A stretch of 64,000 nt of DNA from Herbiconiux oxytropis. GTDB taxonomy: Bacteria > Actinomycetota > Actinomycetes > Actinomycetales > Microbacteriaceae. Each line of letters starts with the position of its first letter. Position 1 is the stretch's first letter. Under the pieces are notes generated by a model. It had not been told where the DNA came from. It saw nothing but the letters and a program-made list of their open reading frames with translations, and did not search any database. A program made the translations under genes and the position numbers. Positions 18,815-27,280 of this stretch are shown one piece after another. The DNA lies in assembly GCF_024979315.1 (NCBI RefSeq), contig NZ_JANLCK010000004.1, forward strand, positions 310,001 to 374,000, given 5' to 3'.

Positions 18815-20386
18815 TCAGTTGCGCAGGGCGGCGGCGAGGATCTCGGGACCCCGGCGATTGAAGATCGCGGCGCCCCCGCCCACGCCGACGACGAGCACGA
18901 ACACGCCGATGCCGAGGCCCGTCCAGAGCGACAGCCAGTAGTACTCCGGATCGACGAAGACCCCGAGCACGGCGAACACGATCGCGGGGGTGGACAGCGC
19001 CACCGTGCCGAGGAACGAGAACACCTGGGCCAGCACGCTCGTGGCCCCGGTGGCCTGCGGCTGCGAGAACGCGCTGTCACCCGGCCGGCTGGCCGGATAC
19101 GGGAAGCGCGCCGAGAAGAGGCTGCCGAGGCCGAGCCCCACGAGCACGAGGCACGTGCTCGTGCCGAGCACCGCCGGCAGCGCGTCCAGCTCGTCGGCGA
19201 AGAGCACGCTGAGGAACGACCCGATGCCGATCAGCGGGATGGCGATGAGCACGACCGGGACCATCCGCCCCACCCGGTCGGCGAGGCCCAGGCGGCCGGT
19301 CACGACGTGCAGCCAGACCGCGGTGTTGTCGAAGGCCACGTCGTTGTGCACGACCCAGCCGAGGAAGACGCACATGAGGGGCACGGGCAGGAGGGCGGTG
19401 TACTCGATCGGCAGTCCCACGAAGACGAACACGATCACGGCGACCAGCGGCACGACGGGAACGATCACGAGCTGGGCGTAGTAGCGCGGGTCGCGGCCCC
19501 AGTAGGTGAGCGAACGGGCCGCGATGGCGCCCAGCGGGGTCGTGGGAGTGCGTGCGAACCAGCCGAGCCCCGAGTGCTCGCGCACCTCGACGTCGCGGCC
19601 CGGCGTGACCAGCATGAGGGCGACGAGGCCCTTCCAGGCCAGCCACAGCAGAGCGACGGTCGCGACCGCGATGAGGAGCTTGAGCACGGCCGAGACACCC
19701 TGGCCCGAGGCGGCGTCGGCGGGCACGGCCCAGACGGCGCCGAGCGGGGTCCAGCCGAGGATGCCCTCGAGGGTGGTGAAGAACCCACCGCCGTCGGCGC
19801 CCCAACCGGTCAGCCCGAGCAGCACGAGGCCGGGCACGATGACGACGATCGCGAGCACGGCACCCGCCGCCCCGAGGTCGCGGGCACGGCGGGTCGCGAA
19901 CACGAAGGCCGAGAGGGAGAGCGAGAGCCGGGCGCCCAGCACGCAGGTCACGGCCGCCACGAGGCCCGCGACGACGGCCAGCAGCGCGGTGCCTGGTGAC
20001 GCCGACCAGGTTGCCGCCGTGGCGAGCGACACGATCGTGACGACGATCGCCGGGAGGCTCACGAAGGCCACCGCGGCGAGCCCCAGGGCGATGCGGTCGG
20101 CCGTCAGCCCCATCAGGGAGAAGGAGCGCGGATCCATGCCGTCGCGGAGCGACAGCAGCAGGGGTGCGAACCAGAAGATCGCGACCACGACGGAGCCGCC
20201 GAGCACGACGGCGTTGCGGGCGAGGTCGGCGGAGGCGTCGCGGAGCATCACGAGGGCCACGACGGCCGCCACGGTGACCACCAGGGCCAGCACGGTGCCG
20301 ATCACGACTCCCGTGAGCTCGGAGGTGCTGCGCTTGAACGTGTTGCCGAGAAGCCTCAGCCTCAGTCGGAGGAACTCAGCAGCCAT
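18815..20386 (-). CDS. ABC transporter permease (ABC-2 like exporter)
   Basis: Integral membrane protein of 523 residues with about 12 hydrophobic segments spread over the whole length. The N-terminus RLRLRLLGNTFKRS is typical of large actinobacterial ABC-2-type permeases. The start overlaps the stop of the upstream ATPase gene by 25 bases, so the two genes encode one exporter. Substrate unknown. Confidence 0.78.
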   Translation of the reverse strand: MAAEFLRLRLRLLGNTFKRSTSELTGVVIGTVLALVVTVAAVVALVMLRDASADLARNAVVLGGSVVVAIFWFAPLLLSLRDGMDPRSFSLMGLTADRIALGLAAVAFVSLPAIVVTIVSLATAATWSASPGTALLAVVAGLVAAVTCVLGARLSLSLSAFVFATRRARDLGAAGAVLAIVVIVPGLVLLGLTGWGADGGGFFTTLEGILGWTPLGAVWAVPADAASGQGVSAVLKLLIAVATVALLWLAWKGLVALMLVTPGRDVEVREHSGLGWFARTPTTPLGAIAARSLTYWGRDPRYYAQLVIVPVVPLVAVIVFVFVGLPIEYTALLPVPLMCVFLGWVVHNDVAFDNTAVWLHVVTGRLGLADRVGRMVPVVLIAIPLIGIGSFLSVLFADELDALPAVLGTSTCLVLVGLGLGSLFSARFPYPASRPGDSAFSQPQATGATSVLAQVFSFLGTVALSTPAIVFAVLGVFVDPEYYWLSLWTGLGIGVFVLVVGVGGGAAIFNRRGPEILAAALRN

Positions 20387-21594
20387 TCCATCCCCTCAGG
20401 GCTCTTGCGGCCGCCGGCCAGCTCCACGAAGCGCTGCTCGAGCGTTCCGTCCTCCCGCACCTCGTCGACGGTGCCCTTGGCGAGCACCCTCCCCTCGACG
20501 ATGATGGCGACCCGGTCGCAGACCCGCTGGATCATGTCCATGCTGTGGCTCGAGAGCACGACGGTGCCCCCGCCGGTGACGTACTTCTCCAGGATCTCGA
20601 CGACGTTGGCCGCCGACACCGGATCGACCGACTCGAACGGCTCGTCGAGCACGAGGATGCGCGGCGAGTGGATCATGGAGCAGGCCAGCGCGATCTTCTT
20701 CGTCATGCCCGCCGAGTAGTCCGAGACCAGTCGGCCGAGCGCATCCTCGAGCCCGAAGGCCGTGGCGAGATCCTCGCTCCGCTGGCGGACGGTGGCGGAG
20801 TCGAGGCCCCGGAGCGATCCGGAGTAGTGCAGCAGCTGCCGGCCGGTGAGCCGGTCGAAGAGGCGCAGCCTGTCCGGAAGCACTCCGATGAGGCGCTTGG
20901 CGGCGGCCGGGTCCCGCCAGACGTCCTGCTCGAGCACCGTGACGACGCCGCCGTCGGGGCGCAGGAGGCCCGTGACCATGGAGAGCGTGGTGGTCTTGCC
21001 CGCACCGTTGGGGCCGACGATGCCGTAGAACGAGCCCTGCGGCACGTCGATGTCGACACCGGCGACGGCCGTGGTGCTGCCGAACTTCTTCGACAGGCCC
21101 GAGATCGACAGGGCGATCTTCGACGGATCGAGATCGCGGACGACCGACGGCGGAAGGATCGGGGTGGTGCGCGGCTTGGCGGGGGTGCGGGGCGTGCGCG
21201 GGGTTCGAGGCGCGCGCGCGGGTGCCTCACCTGCCGCGGTGGCTGCGGGCTTCCTGACCGGGGCCTTGCGCTGCACGGGCTTCCGCGGTGCGGCTGGCTT
21301 CTTGGCTGGTGCCGCCTTCTGCGCGGCGGAGGCCTCGAGCTCAGCCTCGACCAGATCGTCGACGACCATCTCGTCTGTGCCCGTGGTCTCGGTGCCTGTG
21401 GTCTCGACGACCACGTCCTCGACCTTCACGGCGGGCCGTTTGGCCGCCGGCCGGGAGGCGGGCTTGCGGGCGGCCGGCTGCCGCGGCGCAGATGCCTTCG
21501 CCGTCGATGCGGAGGCCTTGGCCGGAGTCCGCCTGGGAGTGCGGGGTGCGCTGGAGGCACCCTGCGCTGGTGGAGTGTCGGACTCTGAGCTCAC
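20362..21594 (-). CDS. ABC transporter ATP-binding protein with long Ala/Pro/Lys-rich N-terminus
   Basis: ATPase subunit of the exporter with the downstream permease, 410 residues. The ABC domain starts near residue 160: Walker A GPNGAGKTT, signature YSAGMTKKIAL, Walker B ILVLDEPFE and the H-loop in LSSHSMD. The first 160 residues are low-complexity, rich in Ala, Pro, Lys and Thr, with basic KPA/RKP repeats interrupted by an acidic patch (about 55-95), and no known domain. The ATG at 21594 follows a plausible stretch upstream, but an internal start near the ABC domain cannot be excluded. Confidence 0.82.
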   Translation of the reverse strand: MSSESDTPPAQGASSAPRTPRRTPAKASASTAKASAPRQPAARKPASRPAAKRPAVKVEDVVVETTGTETTGTDEMVVDDLVEAELEASAAQKAAPAKKPAAPRKPVQRKAPVRKPAATAAGEAPARAPRTPRTPRTPAKPRTTPILPPSVVRDLDPSKIALSISGLSKKFGSTTAVAGVDIDVPQGSFYGIVGPNGAGKTTTLSMVTGLLRPDGGVVTVLEQDVWRDPAAAKRLIGVLPDRLRLFDRLTGRQLLHYSGSLRGLDSATVRQRSEDLATAFGLEDALGRLVSDYSAGMTKKIALACSMIHSPRILVLDEPFESVDPVSAANVVEILEKYVTGGGTVVLSSHSMDMIQRVCDRVAIIVEGRVLAKGTVDEVREDGTLEQRFVELAGGRKSPEGMEWLLSSSD

Positions 21595-21777
21595 CGGATA
21601 AACCTATCAATCCTCTGTCGCGTGCACTGCGCCCCGCGGCGTGCATCACGAAAGAGACACGATACATCCCTTCTGCGTCCGGTAATTTTCGGGTCATAGT
21701 ACGGTGAGTAGTCGAACGAGGCAATCGCGGGCCAGCAACGACCCGGTGAACATCTCGTTGAACGAAGAGGAGTCAAC

Positions 21778-22470
21778 ATGACCACGCAGGTCGTCATTCT
21801 TGCCGCGGGCATGGGCAGCCGGCTCGGCCGATCCCTCCCCAAGCCGCTCACCGAGCTGAGCGACGGCCGCACCATCATGGGCCAGCAGTTCGACAACATC
21901 CACCACGCCTTCGGCTCCAACGCCAAGGTGACCATCGTGGTGGGTTACAAGCTCGAGCACATCATCGAGGCGTTCCCCGAGGCATCCTTTGTCTACAACG
22001 AGGAGTACGACCAGACGAACACCTCCAAGAGCCTCCTCCGCGCCCTGCAGGCCTCCACCTCGGGCGGCGTGCTCTGGATGAACGGCGACGTGGTCTTCGA
22101 CCCCGCCGTGCTCGACCGCGCGGTCTCGATGATCGCCCGCGACCAGTCGTTCGTGACGGTGAACACCGCGAAGGTCTCCGACGAAGAGGTCAAGTACACG
22201 ACCACCGCGGAGGGCTACATCGACGAGCTCTCCAAGACCGTCGTCGGCGGTCTCGGCGAAGCGGTGGGCATCAACTACATCTCGGCCCGCGACAAGGCCT
22301 CGTTCATCCGCCACCTGCAGCGTGTCGGAGACCAGGACTACTTCGAGCGCGGCCTCGAGCTCGCCATCGAGAAGGACGGCCTGCTCATCGAGCCCGTCGA
22401 CATCTCAGACCTCTACGCCGTCGAGGTCGACTTCGCAGAAGACCTGGAGCGCGCGAACCTCTTCGTGTGA
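21778..22470 (+). CDS. Sugar/choline-phosphate nucleotidyltransferase-like protein
   Basis: Predicted NTP transferase of 230 residues, close to LicC-type phosphocholine cytidylyltransferases and sugar-1-phosphate nucleotidyltransferases. The nucleotide-binding loop AAGMGSRLGRSLPKPL is at residues 9-24 with Lys22, and the metal-binding aspartate is D104 (MNGDVVFD). It would make an activated CDP- or similar precursor. The exporter genes follow 21 bases later, so the product probably modifies or builds the exported glycopolymer. The upstream 180 bases (21595-21777) are AT-richer than their surroundings and likely hold the promoters of both divergent genes. Confidence 0.75.
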   Translation: MTTQVVILAAGMGSRLGRSLPKPLTELSDGRTIMGQQFDNIHHAFGSNAKVTIVVGYKLEHIIEAFPEASFVYNEEYDQTNTSKSLLRALQASTSGGVLWMNGDVVFDPAVLDRAVSMIARDQSFVTVNTAKVSDEEVKYTTTAEGYIDELSKTVVGGLGEAVGINYISARDKASFIRHLQRVGDQDYFERGLELAIEKDGLLIEPVDISDLYAVEVDFAEDLERANLFV

Positions 22471-22491
22471 CAGAGTTAGCCTCGATCCATC

Positions 22492-23313
22492 ATGAAGGGG
22501 CTTGCACAGGTGAGCGTTGCTACACGTGCGCCGTTGGCCCGTAAGGGCGGCAGCTGGTCGCGCTACCGGCATTCGCTGCTGCTCCTCACCCGGCGAGACC
22601 TGCGCGTGCGGTACTCCACCTCCGCGCTGGGCTACCTGTGGTCGATCCTCGATCCGCTCGTCATGGCCGGGATCTACTGGTTCGTCTTCACGCAGGTGTT
22701 CCGCCGACCGGTCGGCACGGAGCCCTACATCGTGTTCCTGCTCACGGCATTGCTGGCCTGGATGTGGTTCAACGGCACGGTCTCGGATGCGACGAGGGCG
22801 TTCCTGCGCGAGGCGAAGCTGATCCGCTCCACCAAGATCCCGCGCACGATCTGGGTGAACCGGCTCGTGCTCTCGAAGGGGATCGAGTTCCTGGCGAGCC
22901 TGCCCGTTCTCGCCGCCTTCGCCGTCTTCGCGGGGGCCACGGTCGACTGGGAGCTGCTGCTGTTCCCGCTCGGCATCCTGCTGCAGGCCACCCTCACGGT
23001 GGGGGTCGCGCTCATCGTGGCACCGCTCGTGGTGTTCTTCCGCGACCTCGAGCGGGCGGTCAAGCTGGCTCTGAGGTTCCTCTTCTACGCCTCCCCCATC
23101 ATCTACGGCACGCACGACCTGCCCGAGGCGCTGCAGCCGCTTGCGGCGTTCAACCCGCTGAGCGGCGTGTTCTCGCTCTACCGGGCCGGCTTCTTCCCGG
23201 ACCAGCTCGACTGGTACCAGGTGGGGGTGGGGGCCGCGATGTCGGTCGTGCTGCTGGCCATCGGGCTGCTCGTCTTCAAGCGGTCCGAGCGCTCCGTGCT
23301 GAAGGAGATCTGA
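22492..23313 (+). CDS. Polysaccharide/teichoic-acid ABC export permease (TagG/Wzm type)
   Basis: Membrane subunit of an exporter for lipid-linked glycopolymers. The 273-residue ABC-2 permease has six hydrophobic segments. The TagG/Wzm pattern is visible: LTRRDLRVRYSTSALGYLWSILDPL in the N-terminal amphipathic region and FYASPIIYG with FNPLSGVFSLYR near the end. Its TGA overlaps the ATG of the ATPase gene by one base. It sits directly after the nucleotidyltransferase gene. Confidence 0.85.
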   Translation: MKGLAQVSVATRAPLARKGGSWSRYRHSLLLLTRRDLRVRYSTSALGYLWSILDPLVMAGIYWFVFTQVFRRPVGTEPYIVFLLTALLAWMWFNGTVSDATRAFLREAKLIRSTKIPRTIWVNRLVLSKGIEFLASLPVLAAFAVFAGATVDWELLLFPLGILLQATLTVGVALIVAPLVVFFRDLERAVKLALRFLFYASPIIYGTHDLPEALQPLAAFNPLSGVFSLYRAGFFPDQLDWYQVGVGAAMSVVLLAIGLLVFKRSERSVLKEI

Positions 23314-24044
23314 TGGCCGTGATCGAGGTGGAGCGCGTGGGGATCCGGTTCAAGCGCAACAAGCGTGCGCGACGCAGCTTCAAGGACCTCTTCGCCGGCA
23401 GCACCCGCCGTTCGCGCCCGGGCGAGTTCTGGGCGCTGCGGGACGTGAGCTTCACCGTGCAGCCCGGGGAGGCGATCGGCGTGATCGGCCGCAACGGGCA
23501 GGGCAAGTCGACGCTGCTGAAGCTCGTGGCCGAGGTCGTGCTGCCGGACGAGGGCCGCGTGCGGGTGCACGAGGGGGTGGCACCACTGATCGAGATCACG
23601 GGCGGTTTCGTCGAGGACCTCTCGGTGCGCGACAACGTGTATCTCACGGCGGGCCTTCACGGCATGACCAGGCGCGAGGTCGACGAGCGGTTCGACGACA
23701 TCATCTCGTTCGCCGAGATCGGCGACTTCCTCGACACCCCGTACAAGCACCTCTCGAGCGGCATGCGGGTGCGCATCGCGTTCTCCGTGATCTCGCAGCT
23801 CGAGGAGCCCGTCATCCTCGTCGACGAAGTGCTCGCGGTGGGCGACAAGGGGTTCCGGGAGAAGTGCTACCGGCGCATCGAGGAGCTGCTCGCCGGCGGG
23901 CGCACCCTCTTCTTCGTCTCGCACAACGAGCGCGACCTCCGGCGCTTCTGCACGCGCGGGCTCTACCTCGACGGCGGGAGGCTCGTCTTCGACGGGCCGA
24001 TCTCCGAGGCGCTCGACCGCTACTCCTCCGACACATCGGGCTGA
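23313..24044 (+). CDS. Polysaccharide/teichoic-acid ABC export ATPase (TagH/Wzt type)
   Basis: ATPase partner of the preceding permease, 243 residues. Walker A GRNGQGKST is at residues 59-67, the signature is LSSGMRVR (degenerate LSSGM typical of TagH/Wzt), and Walker B is VILVDEVLAVGD. The N-terminal extension FKRNKRARRSFKDL is also characteristic. It lacks the C-terminal glycan-binding domain of long Wzt proteins, so substrate recognition by that route is not expected. The ATG is coupled to the permease stop. Confidence 0.88.
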   Translation: MAVIEVERVGIRFKRNKRARRSFKDLFAGSTRRSRPGEFWALRDVSFTVQPGEAIGVIGRNGQGKSTLLKLVAEVVLPDEGRVRVHEGVAPLIEITGGFVEDLSVRDNVYLTAGLHGMTRREVDERFDDIISFAEIGDFLDTPYKHLSSGMRVRIAFSVISQLEEPVILVDEVLAVGDKGFREKCYRRIEELLAGGRTLFFVSHNERDLRRFCTRGLYLDGGRLVFDGPISEALDRYSSDTSG

Positions 24045-24054
24045 TCGGGACGGG

Positions 24055-24063
24055 TTGTCCACA
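24055..24063 (+). other. Single match to the actinobacterial DnaA box
   Basis: TTGTCCACA, the consensus DnaA box of GC-rich actinobacteria, stands alone eleven bases after the exporter ATPase stop. No cluster of boxes is visible nearby, so this is not an origin; it may bind DnaA or be chance. Confidence 0.35.
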
Positions 24064-24068
24064 GGGGA

Positions 24069-24086
24069 CCCCCGGAGGGGGCTTTT
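24069..24086 (+). terminator. Short intrinsic terminator after the TagG/TagH-type genes
   Basis: Five C-G pairs (CCCCC/GGGGG) around a GGA loop, followed by CTTTT, 24 bases after the ATPase stop. The stem is short but GC-only and the T-run is in the right place to end the 21.8-24.0 kb transcript. Confidence 0.5.
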
Positions 24087-24125
24087 CGGGCCCTGATCGT
24101 CGGTGGTGGGGTTTCTACTGTCGGC

Positions 24126-24440
24126 ATGGCAAGCAGTCAGGTCTTCTCCTCCCCCACTCCGCCCTCCGAATCCGTCGCCTATCCCGTGCCGCTGCGGCTC
24201 GACCGCAGCGGGGCGCCGGAGTGCTACGGCCTCCGCAACGTCAGCGACGAGCCGCTCCGTGGGCTGTCGTTCAGCCTTCTCGGCAGCGGGCTCATGCGAG
24301 CGACACCACCGCTGCTCCTGGCGCCCGGGCACGAGATGACCCTGCGCATCCGGGGCTCGACGCTGCCGGAGTCGGCGATCCTCATCATCCGCTGGTTCCG
24401 GCCGAACGGAGACGAGTACCTCTGGCGGGTGAGCTTCTGA
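24126..24440 (+). CDS. Small hypothetical protein
   Basis: A 104-residue protein that I do not recognise. It has no signal peptide or membrane segment. A probable beta-sandwich fold is suggested by alternating strands such as GLRNVSDEPLRGLSFSLLGSG and LAPGHEMTLRIRG, ending in the aromatic YLWRVSF. It starts 40 bases after the terminator downstream of the exporter genes and converges with the XRE regulator gene; the coding bias is normal for the window. Confidence 0.55.
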   Translation: MASSQVFSSPTPPSESVAYPVPLRLDRSGAPECYGLRNVSDEPLRGLSFSLLGSGLMRATPPLLLAPGHEMTLRIRGSTLPESAILIIRWFRPNGDEYLWRVSF

Positions 24441-24458
24441 GAGCGCCGCCGTCCGCGA

Positions 24459-24767
24459 TCAGAGGGGCTGGTCGCCCTGCTCGCGGGCACGGATGAGGTC
24501 GGCCACCGTGACCTTGTGCGGCCGGTCGGGCAGCATGTCGGCCGTCATGCCGTCGAGGAGCACCGCGGGGTTCAGGTCGAGCGCGCCGGCTATGCGGAGG
24601 ATCGTGTGCAGTGACGGGTTGGCCTGGCCGCGTTCGATCTTGCCGAGGTTCGTGAAATGCAGGCCCGCGAGGTCGGCGAGCTCCATCTGGTTGATGGCGA
24701 AGCGCTGGCGCTCTTCACGGATGCGGGAGCCCAGCAGGCGGGAGGCATCGGACGGCGCGGAACTCAC
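24459..24767 (-). CDS. XRE-family transcriptional regulator
   Basis: Cro/C1-type helix-turn-helix protein of 102 residues. The HTH spans about 10-65: LGSRIREERQRFAINQMELADLAG with FTNLGKIERGQANPSLHTILRIAGAL. The short C-terminal tail has no ligand domain. It lies downstream of, and on the same strand as, the ATP-grasp fusion gene with a 110-base gap, so it may be cotranscribed with it or have its own promoter. A small inverted repeat (GCTCTC/GAGAGC, 24790-24808) sits just upstream and could be an operator. Confidence 0.8.
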   Translation of the reverse strand: MSSAPSDASRLLGSRIREERQRFAINQMELADLAGLHFTNLGKIERGQANPSLHTILRIAGALDLNPAVLLDGMTADMLPDRPHKVTVADLIRAREQGDQPL

Positions 24768-24877
24768 CCCTCATGCCTACCTGCCCCATGCTCTCGCTAC
24801 CAGAGAGCCTGAGCCGCTGGCCTTTGTGCCGCATGTGTGCAGACCGCGCGGCTTCGTTCGCTACGGCGCTCTGGTGT

Positions 24878-27280
24878 TCACAGGCCGTTGCGCTGCACGA
24901 GCGGCACGGCGATGCGGCGCACCACCAGGTCGAGCACGGCCCAGCCGGCACGGCGCGGCCACGGGAGGTGCCGGGTGTAGACGGCTGTGCACTCGAACTC
25001 CGCGTCGGCCCCACGGTTGCGCTTGAAGGCGGCCACACCGCTCGAAGCGTGGAGGTCGACTCCCGCCTCGTGGGCGGTGCGGGCGATGGCGTAGCTGAGC
25101 ATGCGGTAGAGCCCGAGCTCCTGGGGCAGCGCCGTGTCGTAGCCCACGACGGGCGCGGCGAGCAGCCCGTGGGCGATCGTGTAGCCGAACGCGGCGTCGA
25201 TCCTCCCGCCGCGCTCGAGCAGCACGAAGCGCAGCAGCCCGCTCCGCTCGGCCACGGCGATGAACTCCGGGGTGTATCGGGGGTTGAGCGAGGAGTACTT
25301 GTCGACGTAGAGGAGGTCGTAGAGGTCGGCGATGCGGCGGCGGGTTGCTTCGTCGGAGGCGCCGGTGGCGTCTCGAGGTGCCTCTCGCACGCTGTAGCCG
25401 GAGGTCTCGAGCAGGGCGCGGTCGCGGCGGGAGTCGCGGAGGCCCTGCCACTCCGTGCCTCGCGTGGGCAGGAAGAGCACGCTGCGGGAGGGGATCAGGC
25501 GGTACCCCGCACGGCGGAGGGTGTCGGGGAGCCTGGTCCCGCGACCGTGCACGCTCCGCCAGCCGATGGCGAGGCGCGGGTGGCGGGCCGTGAGCTCGGC
25601 GGTGAGGGCTCTGACGGTGGCCTCAGACACGTCGGGCTGCAGATTCGTCGAGACGAGGGCGTTGCCGACGAGCGCGATGTCGTCGAGGCGGGCGGGGCGC
25701 GTGACCAGGTCGAGCGCGTCGATCGCTCGGGCAGCGAGGGCTCGCACCACGGGCGAGTCCAGCGCGCCGAGCTCCTCGCGGGCGTAGTGGATGAAGTGGG
25801 AGTGGGGTGAGACGACGTAGCTCGGCGGAGCACCGGGGTGGGTGTGGTTCTGCGCGGTGCCGGCGTGCGGCTCGTGAGGCCGCGTCGCGCGCGGCCTCGT
25901 GAGCGGGAGCGTCAGACCCCCGGCGTCGACGGTTTCGAACCGCACGGCGATGGTGGGGGCCAGGTGCTCGGAGCCGCCCGCCCGCTGAGCGCCCTCGACG
26001 AGACGGGACGCCCACCCGGCGGGAGGGGACGTGCCGTCCGCGGCCATCTGCTCGCCGCGGTCGGGGTCCTCCGGGAGAGGCTCGCCGTTCCACTCGATGT
26101 CGTGCGTGGAGGCGGCCAGCAGGCTCACGCCGGAGGCCCGGGCCGCGGCGGCCTGCACGGCGAGCGACCGGAGGAGGGTGCCGATCGGGAGGCGGTCGCG
26201 TCGCGGACGCAGCACATCGGGGAACCGGAGCTGCCGGAGGTGGCGGCGGAGGTCGGTGCCGCTGCGGATTCCGGCCGGGCCGTAGAGCGCGTGCGGGATC
26301 CCGAGCCGGGCGGAGGGTGAGCTCGGGTGGGTAGGGTTCCGCGACGGGTCGGCGGGAACGAAGGCGGAAGGGAGGTCGTCTGCCGCGGTGAAGAGATGGA
26401 GACCGGAGGTGGCGCGCGGGTTGCATTCGAGCACGTGGGGGTCACCGGATCCGGTGGCGATCAGGTCGAGACCGAACTGGCCGGTGATCGCGAGGTGACC
26501 CGCGAGCTGCTCGGCGTAGCGCTCGGCCGCCCGCACAGCGCCGGAGAGGGTGGCCGACGTGTCGTGGGCGTCGAGGCGTTCGAAAGCGACGCCCGCCCCG
26601 GTGCCGGCGCGCCAGACCGGACGGTAGGCGGAGAACGCGGTGAGGGTACCCCCGACCGCAATCGCGTGCACGCAGAACTCGGTGCCGTCGAGGTGCTCCT
26701 GCACGAGCCAGGGATGCTCGGGGGTCGGGGCGGGCACGTCGGGCAGGGGCGCGCCCTCGCGCACACGTCGCGTGAGCGCTCCGAAGCGGGAGTACGCCGG
26801 CTTCACCACCACCGCGGTGCCTGGCCGCTCTCGGCGGCCTCTCGCGAGGCGCCGCCACCCGATGCCCGAGTCGACCACGGTGGTGCCGGGGTGCGGGATG
26901 CCGAGCTCGGCGAGGAGCGAGGCGAACAGCGCCTTGTCGTGGAGCCGCCGCAGCACGGGCAGCGGTGGCGCGAAGACCCGGCCGCGGAGGCCCGGAACGG
27001 TTCCGGTGTCGCGCACGGCGGCGAGGTGGAAGACCTCCTCGCAGGTGGGCACGATGAGGCCGACGGCGTGCCGCTCGGCGATGCCCGCCACCGCGCGGGC
27101 GAACTCCCAGGGGGCGAAGCGCGCCGGCGGCACGCGGTAGGCGGCGCCCACAGAGGCCGACGCCGAGGTGAGCGCGGGCTGGCTGTCGGCGACCACCACG
27201 AAGTGGCCGGCGTCGTGGAAGCGGCGCGCGAGGTCGAGCGTGACCGGAGCCCGGGATCCGGTGAGCAGGACCGCTGTCAT
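24878..27280 (-). CDS. ATP-grasp ligase fused to a GNAT/FemAB-like acyltransferase domain
   Basis: An 800-residue two-domain enzyme. Residues 1 to about 320 form a pre-ATP-grasp Rossmann domain (VLLTGSRAPVTLDLARRF) and an ATP-grasp fold with VVKPAYSRFG (ATP lysine), LVQEHLDGTEF, FGLDLI and HVLECNPRATSG (metal-binding Glu and Asn). A linker follows, and the last roughly 330 residues look like a GNAT-fold acyltransferase: VDKYSSLNPRYTPEF, VGYDTALPQELGLYRML, SSGVAAFKRNRGA, AVYTRHLPWPRRAGW. The ligase should activate a carboxylate as acyl phosphate and join it to an amine or thiol; the second domain should transfer an acyl or aminoacyl group. The ATG at 27280 overlaps the SRPBCC stop by four bases. 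Product unknown. Confidence 0.72.
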   Translation of the reverse strand: MTAVLLTGSRAPVTLDLARRFHDAGHFVVVADSQPALTSASASVGAAYRVPPARFAPWEFARAVAGIAERHAVGLIVPTCEEVFHLAAVRDTGTVPGLRGRVFAPPLPVLRRLHDKALFASLLAELGIPHPGTTVVDSGIGWRRLARGRRERPGTAVVVKPAYSRFGALTRRVREGAPLPDVPAPTPEHPWLVQEHLDGTEFCVHAIAVGGTLTAFSAYRPVWRAGTGAGVAFERLDAHDTSATLSGAVRAAERYAEQLAGHLAITGQFGLDLIATGSGDPHVLECNPRATSGLHLFTAADDLPSAFVPADPSRNPTHPSSPSARLGIPHALYGPAGIRSGTDLRRHLRQLRFPDVLRPRRDRLPIGTLLRSLAVQAAAARASGVSLLAASTHDIEWNGEPLPEDPDRGEQMAADGTSPPAGWASRLVEGAQRAGGSEHLAPTIAVRFETVDAGGLTLPLTRPRATRPHEPHAGTAQNHTHPGAPPSYVVSPHSHFIHYAREELGALDSPVVRALAARAIDALDLVTRPARLDDIALVGNALVSTNLQPDVSEATVRALTAELTARHPRLAIGWRSVHGRGTRLPDTLRRAGYRLIPSRSVLFLPTRGTEWQGLRDSRRDRALLETSGYSVREAPRDATGASDEATRRRIADLYDLLYVDKYSSLNPRYTPEFIAVAERSGLLRFVLLERGGRIDAAFGYTIAHGLLAAPVVGYDTALPQELGLYRMLSYAIARTAHEAGVDLHASSGVAAFKRNRGADAEFECTAVYTRHLPWPRRAGWAVLDLVVRRIAVPLVQRNGL

